NCBI GenBank assembly: GCA_029262795.1
Contig: JAJCYT010000029.1
Location: 1-64,000 of the forward strand
Direction of reading: 5' to 3'
Length of the DNA: 64,000 bases
Source of the DNA: Candidatus Fraserbacteria bacterium
GTDB lineage: Bacteria > Bipolaricaulota > Bipolaricaulia > RBG-16-55-9 > JAJCYT01
Below, piece by piece: positions 37,021-45,155 of this stretch (the first letter of the stretch is position 1; every line of letters begins with the position of its first letter). A program made the translations under genes and the position numbers. The notes beneath the pieces are model-generated. The model was not told the DNA's origin and did no database searches. It saw only the letters and a list, made by a program, of their open reading frames with translations.

Positions 37021-37551
37021 ATGTTAACCAAATCTATTATAAAATCGGCGGCACTTTTCATTGTCATTGCGTTAATCTTTGTAGGAAACCTGCCTCATAA
37101 TGCCAACAGCACCGTGTCAAATGATCAGTTCCTTCAAGGTTCTTGGAGATTTCAATATGTGGAGTTTCCTGGATCAGAGAATTATTGTCAATTCACAACC
37201 AATCTCATTGGATCAGCAGTATCTGGCAACGGGCTTTGCCAGTTTGGATTTGTTCCTTTCCCAACTGAAGATCAGTTCTTCTTTCTCGATAGCAAAGGTC
37301 TAGGTGCTTGGGAAAGAATAGGCGATAGTGAATTCCAGTTTCGAATGGAAAGAGTCGTTCTCAATGAAGACTTGCTTGAGGTGTTCAATCTAAGATTTGT
37401 TGACATGGGAACGGTCACGGTTGATGGAGATACATTGACAGGAACATTTCAAGGTGCACTCACGGACCTTGAAGGGAATGTTATCCAACCCATTTGTTGT
37501 TTGACCGTGCGGGGCAGTCGTATTACAGCAGTTGGGCCAGCAGGCAGCTGA
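37021..37551 (+). CDS. Exported protein beside BTAD regulator
   Basis: 176 residues from the ATG at 37021, which has AAGGAG in front and opens a clean signal peptide (KSAALFIVIALIFVGNLPHN). A second in-frame ATG at 36943 also has AAGGAG and would add 26 mostly charged residues before the signal peptide. Both could be used. The mature part is a small beta-rich domain (LQGSWRFQYVEFPG, RVVLNEDLLEVFNLRFVD, TLTGTFQGAL) of the lipocalin-like or calycin-like look. It has a CC pair near the end (QPICCLTVRG). Not a recognised family. It is the likely target of the divergent BTAD regulator. Confidence 0.75.
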   Translation: MLTKSIIKSAALFIVIALIFVGNLPHNANSTVSNDQFLQGSWRFQYVEFPGSENYCQFTTNLIGSAVSGNGLCQFGFVPFPTEDQFFFLDSKGLGAWERIGDSEFQFRMERVVLNEDLLEVFNLRFVDMGTVTVDGDTLTGTFQGALTDLEGNVIQPICCLTVRGSRITAVGPAGS

Positions 37552-37719
37552 AAGTTAGACGCAATCAAACCTTTCAACGAGTAATAAGGACTCCGAAACA
37601 CTCCTTGGTGTAGAGGAATCATCAAGTGGAAGTGGATTCCGCATTAATCTGCTTCCACTTGATTCATGTGATTGAAGACTCTTGAACATCTGTTTAATCT
37701 TTTTTTCTATCGATTTCTA

Positions 37720-37750
37720 AACTGTCCTATAATTAGATTATTGGACAGTT
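37720..37750. repeat. 31-bp near-perfect inverted repeat
   Basis: AACTGTCC, T, ATAAT, TAG, ATTAT, T, GGACAGTT. Only one symmetric mismatch pair outside the loop. No T-run, so a terminator is unproven. The arms share TGTCC/GGACA with the hairpins at 34064-34197. It lies in the 308-bp gap 37552-37859 that also holds dispersed repeat copy 3. Confidence 0.6.
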
Positions 37751-37806
37751 ACAGATTTGAATCCACCTAAGCGCAGCCCGAAAGTCACAAAAAAGTATTA
37801 AGTGAC
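37751..37806 (+). repeat. Dispersed repeat, copy 3 (5' shortened)
   Basis: Begins ACAGATTTGAATCCAC and keeps GCAGCCCGAAAGTCACA and the closing AGTGACT arm. A few internal bases are missing relative to copies 2 and 5. Confidence 0.65.
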
Positions 37807-37859
37807 TATAGGCGTTTCACGTGGCTTGGATCGAATTTCAAACTAAGTCTTGCTGTTGC

Positions 37860-38509
37860 CTATCTGATTTCTTTATCCATGAGAATCGGTCCTGTATGTC
37901 CCTCAATTTTGGCAAATGGCGCAGTCCCTTCATAACGATAATCGCGATATGAACGCTGGATACGATCTACAAATCCCATTTTGCGAAAAACATGCTGAGA
38001 TACACTGTTGGTTGCTTCGGTAACAGCGGATTTGTATCCCATCTGCTTGCCATGATCCAAACACGCGGTAACCAACTGTTGAGCCACCCCACGCCCACCG
38101 TGGGAGCGATTCACGCCTACCAAAAACAGATGGAGACACTCGCCAGGACGTACAGACTTATCAGAGCGATATTCAGTGTCAAGTTGGCCAAGAATATCAA
38201 GAATCGGCTCAAACTTCTCACTGATATTTTCTAAGCCGTCAGGAAGGTTTGAGGCAACATCTTCTGTCAAGATTGCGCCAATTAACTCGTGTGTCTCATG
38301 GTCGCGCGCCACGATAGTGAGCCTTTCTTCTACTACCTTGTCACCGAAAAGGCGAACGAACGCCTCAAACTCTGAAGAGTTGATATCAACTCTTCAGCCG
38401 GAGGGTCATATAGATTGAAAACTTCTCCCAACAAACGGACCATTTCGCTGACATCCGAGGCTTCACAGACTCCATACTGTATGTTGCTGGCTTCAAAGAT
38501 CGGTTTCAT
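37860..38509 (-). pseudogene. GNAT acetyltransferase broken by palindromic insertion
   Basis: The ATG at 38509 has AGGAG upstream and gives MKPIFEASNIQYGVCEASDV, then VRLLGEVFNLYDPPAEE. The frame then runs into a 26-bp perfect palindrome (38372-38397) and ends at a TAG. A different phase resumes as EFEAFVRLFGDKVVEE and continues through a normal GNAT domain: RSHGGRGVAQQLV (acetyl-CoA loop), then YKSAVTEATNSVSQHVFRKM and MGF, to the stop at 37860. If about 20 bases of the palindrome are removed, the two halves join as PAEEFEAF in one frame. The product would be about 210 residues. The substrate is unknown. Confidence 0.8.
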
Positions 38510-38670
38510 GACCTCTCCTCTAGAACTGCAAATTTGTGTCAGGTTTTAACCAGTATAGAACGGATAATGAGATTGCGTTGTTTCAAGAACAATCTGAAGG
38601 GACAATCTACTTCATCTTATGTAGACACAACTGCTGTAACTAGTTGACTGTTGCCTAAATCCCTGACTTG

Positions 38671-38730
38671 CCCCGAGATAACAGATCCACAATTACGACT
38701 TGGTTGGAAACCATAGAAAATCACAAAAAT
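38671..38730 (+). repeat. Dispersed repeat, copy 4 (3' hairpin decayed)
   Basis: CCCCGAGATAACAGATCCAC followed by AATTACGACTTGG and ATCACAAAAAT. The left part matches copies 2 and 5 closely. The TGTGACT arm is lost. The surrounding gap 38510-38879 holds nothing else I can support. Confidence 0.65.
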
Positions 38731-38879
38731 CTAAGAAACTTGAATTAAAATTTAACATTCATGATCTACAATTCACCATTCTCAATATCTTGTATTTGAC
38801 TATATGGAAAGCATTGAGTTATAGTGGATAAAAAATTCCTAATCTTCATGGGGGTGAAGGTTTGGCGAGAGAGAAATAG

Positions 38880-39020
38880 TTGTTCCTAATCTTATTGGCT
38901 ATTGCTTTTATTGCACCTCAAGCATGGGGAGCACAAACCGTAATCTTGCTTAATGATCCCGGATTCGGTGTCTGTGGTGCCTACGAATGCACTTTGAGAG
39001 AGGCTATTGCTTCGCGTTGA
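38880..39020 (+). pseudogene. N-terminal remnant of a CSLREA-type beta-helix protein
   Basis: An open stretch reads as the end of a signal peptide (LFLILLAIAFIAPQAWGAQ) and then VILLNDPGFGVCGAYECTLR-EAIA before a stop. The motif C-x-L-R-E-A-I directly after a short secreted start is the CSLREA hallmark. The likely ATG at 38848 (MGVKVWRERN) is in another phase, so a frameshift also exists. Everything downstream is missing. The intact gene at 39119 starts with the same arrangement (NCNIECTLRDAIA), so this is probably a truncated paralogue. Confidence 0.6.
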
Positions 39021-39118
39021 TACCGAAACGATTGGTTGGAAGAAGGATGAGCCAAGGCAGATTGGTTGCTTTTTCCATGAAACAATATTCAAAGACATAC
39101 TGCTAGGAAGGGAAAACC

Positions 39119-40699
39119 TTGTTTGGGAGAACAATTTTAACTGTCATCATCATTGGGGTATTCAGTGTAGTTCCTACTTTAGGAGCTACATTTATCGTTA
39201 ACTCGCTAACCGATACCGGCCCAGGCAACTGTAACATTGAATGCACATTGAGAGATGCTATAGCTGTGAGTACGGGTGGAGACAAAATCATATTTTCAGT
39301 GACAGGCGTAATCAATTTGGATGCAGGTAAGGGCGTGTTAAACCTCAATTTCCCAGCGGGCAGTTTCGCCATCATTGGCCCTGGGCCTGATAAGTTAACC
39401 ATCAGTGGTGGTAATGCCACCAGAGTTTTCACTATTAGTGATGGTCACATAACAATAAAAGGGTTAACAATAACAAAAGGTTCAAATGGTGCAGGAGCTG
39501 GTGGAATTGGCAATGCTGTTAATATCGGATCATCTTTGACTCTCGAAGATTGTGTAATTACAGGTAATGCATCTACTGGAGGCACTGGTGGCGGTGGAAT
39601 AGGGAGTGAAAATCAAGGCGACTTAACCATCACAAATTGCTTAATTTCCAATAATACTTCAATCTCCGCCGGAGGTGGCATTAACTTCACGGGAGGAGGA
39701 AGACTAGAAATTAACAATAGCGTTATTTCTGGTAATATTACGAATGGGGCAGGAGGGGGCCTCCGTTTATCAGGAGCCACGAGCGTTGCCATAATCAGCG
39801 GAACGACTATATCTAATAACACTGCTCTTAATGGTGGCGGATTATTAAAAGAAGCTTCAAGTCAAATCTTCCTTACAGACAGCATTATTTCTGGCAATAC
39901 TGCTACTAGTGATGGTGGTGGTTTACACATTGCGGGTTCTGCAACTCTAAACAAAAATGTGATAGTTAATAATATTGTGTCAGTTAATGATGTAGATGGG
40001 AGTGGTGTTTATGTCCAATCTGGAACTACTCATGCTGAAAACAACTGGTGGGGGTGCAATGCTGGGCCGGACAATGACCCTTGTGATCGAGTAGCAATAC
40101 TTAATTTTAGTGGCGGAAGTATAGTCTTTGCTCCCTGGCTTGTGATTTCTCCAATGGTCACACCGAATCCTCTAGAAATTGGTCAAACTGCCGAGGTTTT
40201 CTTTGATCTTGCGCATAATAGTGACGGCGAGTTTATTCTAAGTGCGGCGCTACCGTTTATTAATGATCAAAAGGCAATTCTTTCTCTTACTTCAGACATT
40301 GGTGCAACTTTTGTTAACACTGCATTTACCAGCGCAGCCTCATCAAATGATCAACTGAAAAACGATGCATCCAACTTATTGATGTTGTTCTTATTTCCAG
40401 CGATGGCTGGTCTTGCTTATGTGTCTAGAAAATGGCCTCAGATTAGATTTGTCATTTTATTGGTTGCGCTGAGCATTGGGCTTAGTGGTTGTGCCTTGCT
40501 TGGGGGCGGGTTAGGTACCTCAAACATTGTGGCAACATTATCAACCCTTCAAACCATTGAGATCACTGCACCGCTTCCCGGATCGGCCACGCTGACGATT
40601 GATATTGGTGGGCAAATTTTCACCATTGTGATTGATTTTGTGGTGGAACTGCCCCTGGTAAACAACCAACCCATTTCAATAGGAAATCATCATGTTTAA
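39119..40699 (+). CDS. Secreted CSLREA/beta-helix protein with internal TM hairpin
   Basis: 526 residues from a TTG with AGGAAGGG upstream. Signal peptide (ILTVIIIGVFSVVPTLG), then FIVNSLTDTG and the CTLRDAI motif. Residues 90-320 are right-handed beta-helix repeats rich in (S/T)(I/V)SNNT, SGNT and GGG(L/I). A Cys pair (WWGCNAGPDNDPC) closes that part. A short Ig-like piece follows. Near 418-462 two hydrophobic helices are separated by SRKWPQIRF, the second ending like a lipoprotein signal (LSIGLSGC). A 60-residue beta domain ends the protein. The same helix-basic loop-signal-like helix lies inside the 12-15 kb protein. Its last eight bases overlap the next start. Confidence 0.8.
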   Translation: MFGRTILTVIIIGVFSVVPTLGATFIVNSLTDTGPGNCNIECTLRDAIAVSTGGDKIIFSVTGVINLDAGKGVLNLNFPAGSFAIIGPGPDKLTISGGNATRVFTISDGHITIKGLTITKGSNGAGAGGIGNAVNIGSSLTLEDCVITGNASTGGTGGGGIGSENQGDLTITNCLISNNTSISAGGGINFTGGGRLEINNSVISGNITNGAGGGLRLSGATSVAIISGTTISNNTALNGGGLLKEASSQIFLTDSIISGNTATSDGGGLHIAGSATLNKNVIVNNIVSVNDVDGSGVYVQSGTTHAENNWWGCNAGPDNDPCDRVAILNFSGGSIVFAPWLVISPMVTPNPLEIGQTAEVFFDLAHNSDGEFILSAALPFINDQKAILSLTSDIGATFVNTAFTSAASSNDQLKNDASNLLMLFLFPAMAGLAYVSRKWPQIRFVILLVALSIGLSGCALLGGGLGTSNIVATLSTLQTIEITAPLPGSATLTIDIGGQIFTIVIDFVVELPLVNNQPISIGNHHV

Positions 40700-42014
40700 A
40701 CGTACATGGATGCTTTGCTGTTTGGCGTTATGGGTTTTTAGTGCGGCGGCCTTGGCGGATGTAACGGGAAGCTTTGATTTTCATATCACCCTCATTCCAG
40801 AAGGCACACAAACCGAAGCGGTGAAACAACAGTTGGACCTTCAATCCAACCTCGTGGTAAATGTCACGGTCAGTGGCATGACATTGGGTGTTGATATCGG
40901 CTTTGGCACCACGGGCATCGAGTTTGCTATTTTAAGTTTGACGACCAATCTTGGCGCTTTGACGGTGTTTGATGAGTTTGTGTTTGCCACGCCGTTTTAC
41001 AACTCCAGTGCCAGTGATCCTATTTTGGGCAGTGAAATTCACCCCACCACAAATTCGGCAGGCCAGGTTAATGGATTGACGTTTGTGAAGAAACGAATCC
41101 AATTGGCTGTCAATATTGCCGGTGTGAATTTTACCAATCTTGCTATTTTTGAAGATGTGGATTTTCCAAATCCATTCACGTATGTGAATACCGTCTACAA
41201 TCCCGGTGGCTTTGATGACCCTACTGACAATGGCACAGGTTTAATCAACCAAACGCCCAGTTTCGGTTTTGGCGATATCATTACGCTGGAAGGCCAAACC
41301 GTCAGTGGCATCAACCTGACCAGCACCACAGGAATTTGCGCGCGATTTGAAGACAACATCATCAAGAAACGATCCTGGCCGGAATCGGTCAATGCTGCCT
41401 GTGGATCAAAAACCTTTGGCGATGAAACAAAGTCACTCATCCTGTTCGATTTTCAAAGCCTGTCTTTATCCGGCATATCTGTTGGAGGCGTCAATATTGA
41501 TGGCGAAGTGGTGCTTCGTCCCAACCATCCTGCCCAAGGACGCACACAAGTAGGCTTCAATGTGTTGGATCTGGCAGATGTTGTTTCAGACTTTCGCTTT
41601 GACGATATGACCACCTTGAACCTGAGTCAAATTCAGGTTGATATCGTTTCGGGCAACCTGAACGCCTCTTTGTTCGACTTCAACGGTGATCTAAAAGCCG
41701 ATCTGCTAACGGCTTCGTTTAATGTGATTCTTAACCCCAACCAAAATCCTGCCAGCCTCACCATTCTTATGGTGGATGTGGCTCAGGAAGGCTGGGTGTA
41801 TGTGAAGCCTATTCTGACCATTGAGCGCGGCAGCCTGGTGTATTCAACAGGCACCGTATTTGATTCCGGCTTCAATGGCCCTGCCGATTTATCCTGGCGC
41901 TTCACCGAGTTTCGCTTTAGCGGAGAATTTGGTGACACATCTTTCAATGCTCAATTGATATACCAACCCAGCGGCATGTTGCAGGGAAATCTGGAGTTTG
42001 GCGTGGTTTTCTAA
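40692..42014 (+). CDS. Exported beta-rich protein, possible outer-membrane barrel
   Basis: 440 residues. The ATG overlaps the previous gene by eight bases, with AGGAAA in front, so translation is coupled. Signal peptide (MLCCLALWVFSAAALA). The remainder is strands with alternating hydrophobic residues, for example VTVSGMTLGVDIGFG and LSGISVGGVNIDGEVVLRP. One Cys pair is present (GICARFEDN and NAACGSK). The last strand, LQGNLEFGVVF, ends in Phe as outer-membrane barrels do. No known family. The coupling suggests the CSLREA protein and this one work together, for instance as passenger and anchor. That is inference. Confidence 0.75.
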   Translation: MFKRTWMLCCLALWVFSAAALADVTGSFDFHITLIPEGTQTEAVKQQLDLQSNLVVNVTVSGMTLGVDIGFGTTGIEFAILSLTTNLGALTVFDEFVFATPFYNSSASDPILGSEIHPTTNSAGQVNGLTFVKKRIQLAVNIAGVNFTNLAIFEDVDFPNPFTYVNTVYNPGGFDDPTDNGTGLINQTPSFGFGDIITLEGQTVSGINLTSTTGICARFEDNIIKKRSWPESVNAACGSKTFGDETKSLILFDFQSLSLSGISVGGVNIDGEVVLRPNHPAQGRTQVGFNVLDLADVVSDFRFDDMTTLNLSQIQVDIVSGNLNASLFDFNGDLKADLLTASFNVILNPNQNPASLTILMVDVAQEGWVYVKPILTIERGSLVYSTGTVFDSGFNGPADLSWRFTEFRFSGEFGDTSFNAQLIYQPSGMLQGNLEFGVVF

Positions 42015-42088
42015 AAAGGCATTTTTGAAAAACAGTTTAAATTAGGTTTTGTAGCGATTGCTAGATGGGGCAATTGAGGAGGTTAAGA

Positions 42089-42835
42089 ATGCGGGGTTTG
42101 TGGAAAATAATTCGATACAGTAGTATCGCCGTCTTCTTTACAGGCATCCTGACTACTATCGCTGGGTGTTCCAATGAAGATCAAATCAGAGCCTTATTAC
42201 TCTTTCTGTTGCTGCTTTTGACTGGCGGAGGTAGCGAACAACCTCAGGAGCAGGGATTTCCTACAGGCATTGTGTTCGATGATTTTGTTATCAACCCTGG
42301 TGTTCCTACCCTATTGAATCCTGGGGGCGGGGATTGTACGACTAATCTGGGCACTCTCCTTGCTTTTTTTGGGAGCCCTTTATTTTCAGATATTAGCGTT
42401 CGAATTTACTCCGTCGATGGAAGTGCCTCTGGAAACTCTGACTTCTCTTTTTCAATTTCAGGAAGTCAATTGACGATGAGTGCATCTGGTGGCACGACTG
42501 GCTGTAATCATCCTAACGGCAGTCTCAACGAAGCGTTCTTGTATTGGGGAGATGTTCAATTCGATAATAACACAGATTTTTCAAACATCTCTGCCATTGC
42601 CATCCCAGTCATAAATGTGACCGGAAGTGTTACTGGTTGTCGGTTGGCCGTTGATGATTCCGGTAATAATCTTGGTGTAGTCAGTGGCTTTATTGATCCC
42701 TCACCTCCGGGGATGATCTTATCGTTATCGGGTATTATAAATCCGTCTCAAATGAACTCGATTAGACTCCTTAGCTGCAATTTCGCTGCGGATTCATCTC
42801 TCACTATTGGTCCACCTTTGGTTGTGCCAAAATAA
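42089..42835 (+). CDS. Lipoprotein of unknown function
   Basis: 248 residues. The ATG at 42089 has GAGGAGG six bases upstream; an earlier in-frame ATG at 42065 does not. The N-terminus RGLWKIIRYSSIAVFFTGIL ends with TTIAGC, a usable lipobox, so Cys would be lipidated. A hydrophobic patch (ALLLFLLLLLTGGG) follows directly. The mature part is beta-rich with four Cys (DCTTNLG, GTTGCNHP, VTGCRLAV, LLSCNF). No family recognised. Same direction as the preceding pair, 74 bp apart. Confidence 0.7.
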   Translation: MRGLWKIIRYSSIAVFFTGILTTIAGCSNEDQIRALLLFLLLLLTGGGSEQPQEQGFPTGIVFDDFVINPGVPTLLNPGGGDCTTNLGTLLAFFGSPLFSDISVRIYSVDGSASGNSDFSFSISGSQLTMSASGGTTGCNHPNGSLNEAFLYWGDVQFDNNTDFSNISAIAIPVINVTGSVTGCRLAVDDSGNNLGVVSGFIDPSPPGMILSLSGIINPSQMNSIRLLSCNFAADSSLTIGPPLVVPK

Positions 42836-42903
42836 TTCTATCGGTTTCTACCAGTGAAGAGAAAATATCCACTTTGACGCATCAATTCACCAATAATGCC
42901 CTG

Positions 42904-42977
42904 CCCCCAGAAAACAGATCCACAATTAAGACTTAGTCGGCAGCCATCGAAAGTCACAAAAATGTATTATGTGACTT
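42904..42977 (+). repeat. Dispersed repeat, copy 5
   Basis: CCCAGAAAACAGATCCACAA to the hairpin AAGTCACA, ATGTATTA, TGTGACTTT. Best-preserved member. It lies in the 365-bp gap 42836-43200, in which I see nothing else. Confidence 0.75.
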
Positions 42978-43200
42978 TACTTGGATCTCTTAAATGCGCA
43001 CGGTTAGAGGCCTTTGTTGTCTTCAGTATTATGACCCTGCAAGACTTGGTCACCTAATATTATTTTTTCAGTAAAAATGTGACCACAAATTAATAACAAC
43101 CGTTCCTTGTTAAGATACCAGAACGCATCATTTCAAAAATCTATCTAAAGAACTATCTCCCGATGAAGCTCGCTTCTGTGTTAGAGCTATAGAGAAGTCG

Positions 43201-43521
43201 GTTGTGTCGCAAAGAATTGGCCGAGGCCAAGCCAAGTCAGATTAGATGCCCACTGTTAGGCCAACCCGAACACGCTGGAGACAAATCTAGCCTGACCAGG
43301 AATGTCACCTTTTACAACCCCGCACACCTGTCCCTTGCAGATCATGTTCATCACTTCAAGGCCAGCCAACATGTTTTTGGCCGTCCAGAAGGAACCAAAC
43401 CCATTCTAGGATTGACCAAGCGTTTGATGAAACGATGATCTCAGGTTGAATCTCCACTTGAAGGGATCACTGGAATTCACTCGGCCACTCTATCACGTGA
43501 CCTAAATCCTTGCGACACAAC
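43201..43521 (-). mobile_element. MITE-like internal deletion derivative of an IS6 element
   Basis: 321 bp. Ends are GTTGTGTCGCAAAGAATTGG and, on the other strand, GTTGTGTCGCAAGGATTTAG. The left 240 bp align with the 3' end of the transposase of the element at 29.7 kb (for example ACGCTGGAGACAAATCTAGC against ACGCTGGAGACAAACCTAGC). The alignment then jumps at GATGATC (43434-43440) to the 5' start of the transposase. In the full element GATGATC occurs at 29957 and 30425, so recombination between the two would delete 468 bp. No coding capacity remains. Confidence 0.75.
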
Positions 43522-43645
43522 CAAGTGCTTTCTCAAATGATATGGGTTAGGTTGTTTCCTAAAGGGCCATTGAACAAGTTTGAATTTTGTTGACTAAAAT
43601 CAAGTCATAGTCTTACCATATTAACCATTAATAGAGGAGGATATT

Positions 43646-44920
43646 ATTTTAGAAGTCAACGCAAAACGATTGCTGGACGATCTGGACAAGCTGTCCAACA
43701 TCGGGAAAACCCCCGAAGGCGGTGTGTCTCGTCTTGCCTTTTCTAAGCCCGACTTAGAAACCCGCGCCTGGTTTAAAGCGCGGGTGGCAGATGCGGGGTT
43801 GGACTTTGAACAGGATGGGGCCGGCAACTTGTTTGGTACCCTGCCTTGCGCCAATCCCGAAGCCAAAACCATACTGGCTGGTTCTCACCTCGACTCGGTC
43901 CCAAACGGCGGTCGCTTCGACGGACCCTTGGGGGTGTTGTCGACCTTGGAAGCACTGCGCACCATTAAAGAGGCAGGGGTGTCGTTGCCCGTTCACCTGC
44001 AATGTGTGTCGTTTAGCGATGAAGAGGGCACATGGATCAGGTTGATGGGCAGCCGGGCGTTCGCGGGAAAGTTGACCGAGGCGTCGCTGGCGGCCGAGTC
44101 GGCGTTGACGGCAGGTGAGTTAGAAGACGTTGGCGGGGGGCCGGATCGCTTCGCCGCGGCTTTGGATGGGGCGGGCATTAGTACAGACAGCCTGTTGAAC
44201 GCTCAATGCGACCCAAAACGGTATGTTGGCTTCATTGAAGTTCACATCGAGCAAGGCCCTCGGCTGGAGGAAGCCGACTTGAACATTGGGGTGGTCACCG
44301 AAATCTTGGGCATCCGCTGGCAATGGTTACGCTTTATTGGGGAAGCCGCCCATGCTGCCGGAAAGCCGATGGCTCTGCGCAAGGATGCGCTTTGGGGCGT
44401 TTCTGACTTCATCTTACGAGCAAAAGCGCTGGTAGAATCAGAATTTCCTCCTGGCGTAATGAACTGTGGACAAGCTCAGATCAAGCCAGAAACGTTCAAC
44501 ATCGTGCCCGCCGAAGTCCGGCTCGCGTTGGAGATCCGCCACCGATCCCCGGAGCAGATGGAAGAAATGCAGCGGCAGTTAATGGCTCTGGCAAAGGCCA
44601 GCGCAGAGGAATATCGACTGAAGTTGGAAATCGAACCTGTAGGCTATGTCCCTCCCGCGCCCTTGGATGAAGGGGTGGTAGACCTTATCCAGCAGGCGGC
44701 CACGGACTTGAGATTGAAGCACACCCGGTTAACGTGTTTTGCCGGCCATGACACCCAAACCTTGAGCGCCCTGATGCCCAGTGCCATGTACTTCGTTCCT
44801 TCGGTGGACGGGGTCAGTCATAACCCAAAAGAATTCACTAAACCTGAGGACGTGGTGAACGCGGCCAACGTGATGGTGCACACGATGCTGGGGTGGGCCA
44901 AAAAGCTTGTGGATGGATAA
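43646..44920 (+). CDS. M20-family N-carbamoyl-amino-acid/allantoate amidohydrolase
   Basis: About 424 residues if started at ATT 43646 (GAGGAGG five bases upstream, giving (M)LEVNAKRLLDDLDKL); the first standard start is TTG 43670. Dinuclear metal residues are in place: GSHLDSVPNGGRFDGPLGV (His, Asp), DEEGTWIRLMGS (Glu pair), EVHIEQGP (His) and FAGHDTQ (His). The fold is the AllC/HyuC group, which hydrolyses N-carbamoyl amino acids, ureidopropionate or allantoate; the exact substrate cannot be told. The middle (RWQWLRFIGEAAHAAGKPM) is the lid domain. It heads a cluster with deaminases and a transporter, fitting purine or hydantoin use. Confidence 0.88.
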   Translation: MLEVNAKRLLDDLDKLSNIGKTPEGGVSRLAFSKPDLETRAWFKARVADAGLDFEQDGAGNLFGTLPCANPEAKTILAGSHLDSVPNGGRFDGPLGVLSTLEALRTIKEAGVSLPVHLQCVSFSDEEGTWIRLMGSRAFAGKLTEASLAAESALTAGELEDVGGGPDRFAAALDGAGISTDSLLNAQCDPKRYVGFIEVHIEQGPRLEEADLNIGVVTEILGIRWQWLRFIGEAAHAAGKPMALRKDALWGVSDFILRAKALVESEFPPGVMNCGQAQIKPETFNIVPAEVRLALEIRHRSPEQMEEMQRQLMALAKASAEEYRLKLEIEPVGYVPPAPLDEGVVDLIQQAATDLRLKHTRLTCFAGHDTQTLSALMPSAMYFVPSVDGVSHNPKEFTKPEDVVNAANVMVHTMLGWAKKLVDG

Positions 44921-44968
44921 GTTTGTGGCGAACAGGTTATCGTAGAAATATTTGCAACACGAACAATT

Positions 44969-45143
44969 TTGACAATTTGAATAATTTTGTGTTAAGCTTA
45001 TTCAAAAATTGGTCTGATATCCGTTAGCCTGACCTTAATGGATTGAGGACAGTAGGCAGGCACGACAACCCTCATCAAGGGGGACGTCTCAGCCAAGACT
45101 CAAGGACCGGCCAAAGCGCATTTGCGCCAACGTTAAACTCATT
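44969..45143 (+). promoter_or_regulatory. Promoter and structured leader, possible riboswitch
   Basis: TTGACA (44969-44974) has only a poor -10 near 44992-44998. The leader then holds several stems: GGTC/GACC (45011-14, 45031-34); GATTGAGG/CCTCATC (45041-48, 45070-76); GTCT/AGAC (45086-89, 45096-99); GCGC-CATTT-type stem (45116-19, 45124-27). TTGAG (45043-47) can pair instead with CTCAA (45099-45103), excluding the second and third stems. I could not match it to a known riboswitch class. Confidence 0.45.
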
Positions 45144-45155
45144 TTGGAGGTCATA

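Noticed and set aside
32088-42977. CRISPR array
   Set aside because: The repeats are far apart, of unequal length and carry no regular spacers or cas genes.
45005-45143. Guanidine, TPP, purine, ZTP or c-di-GMP riboswitch
   Set aside because: The conserved core sequences of these classes as I know them are not present; left as an unnamed structured leader.
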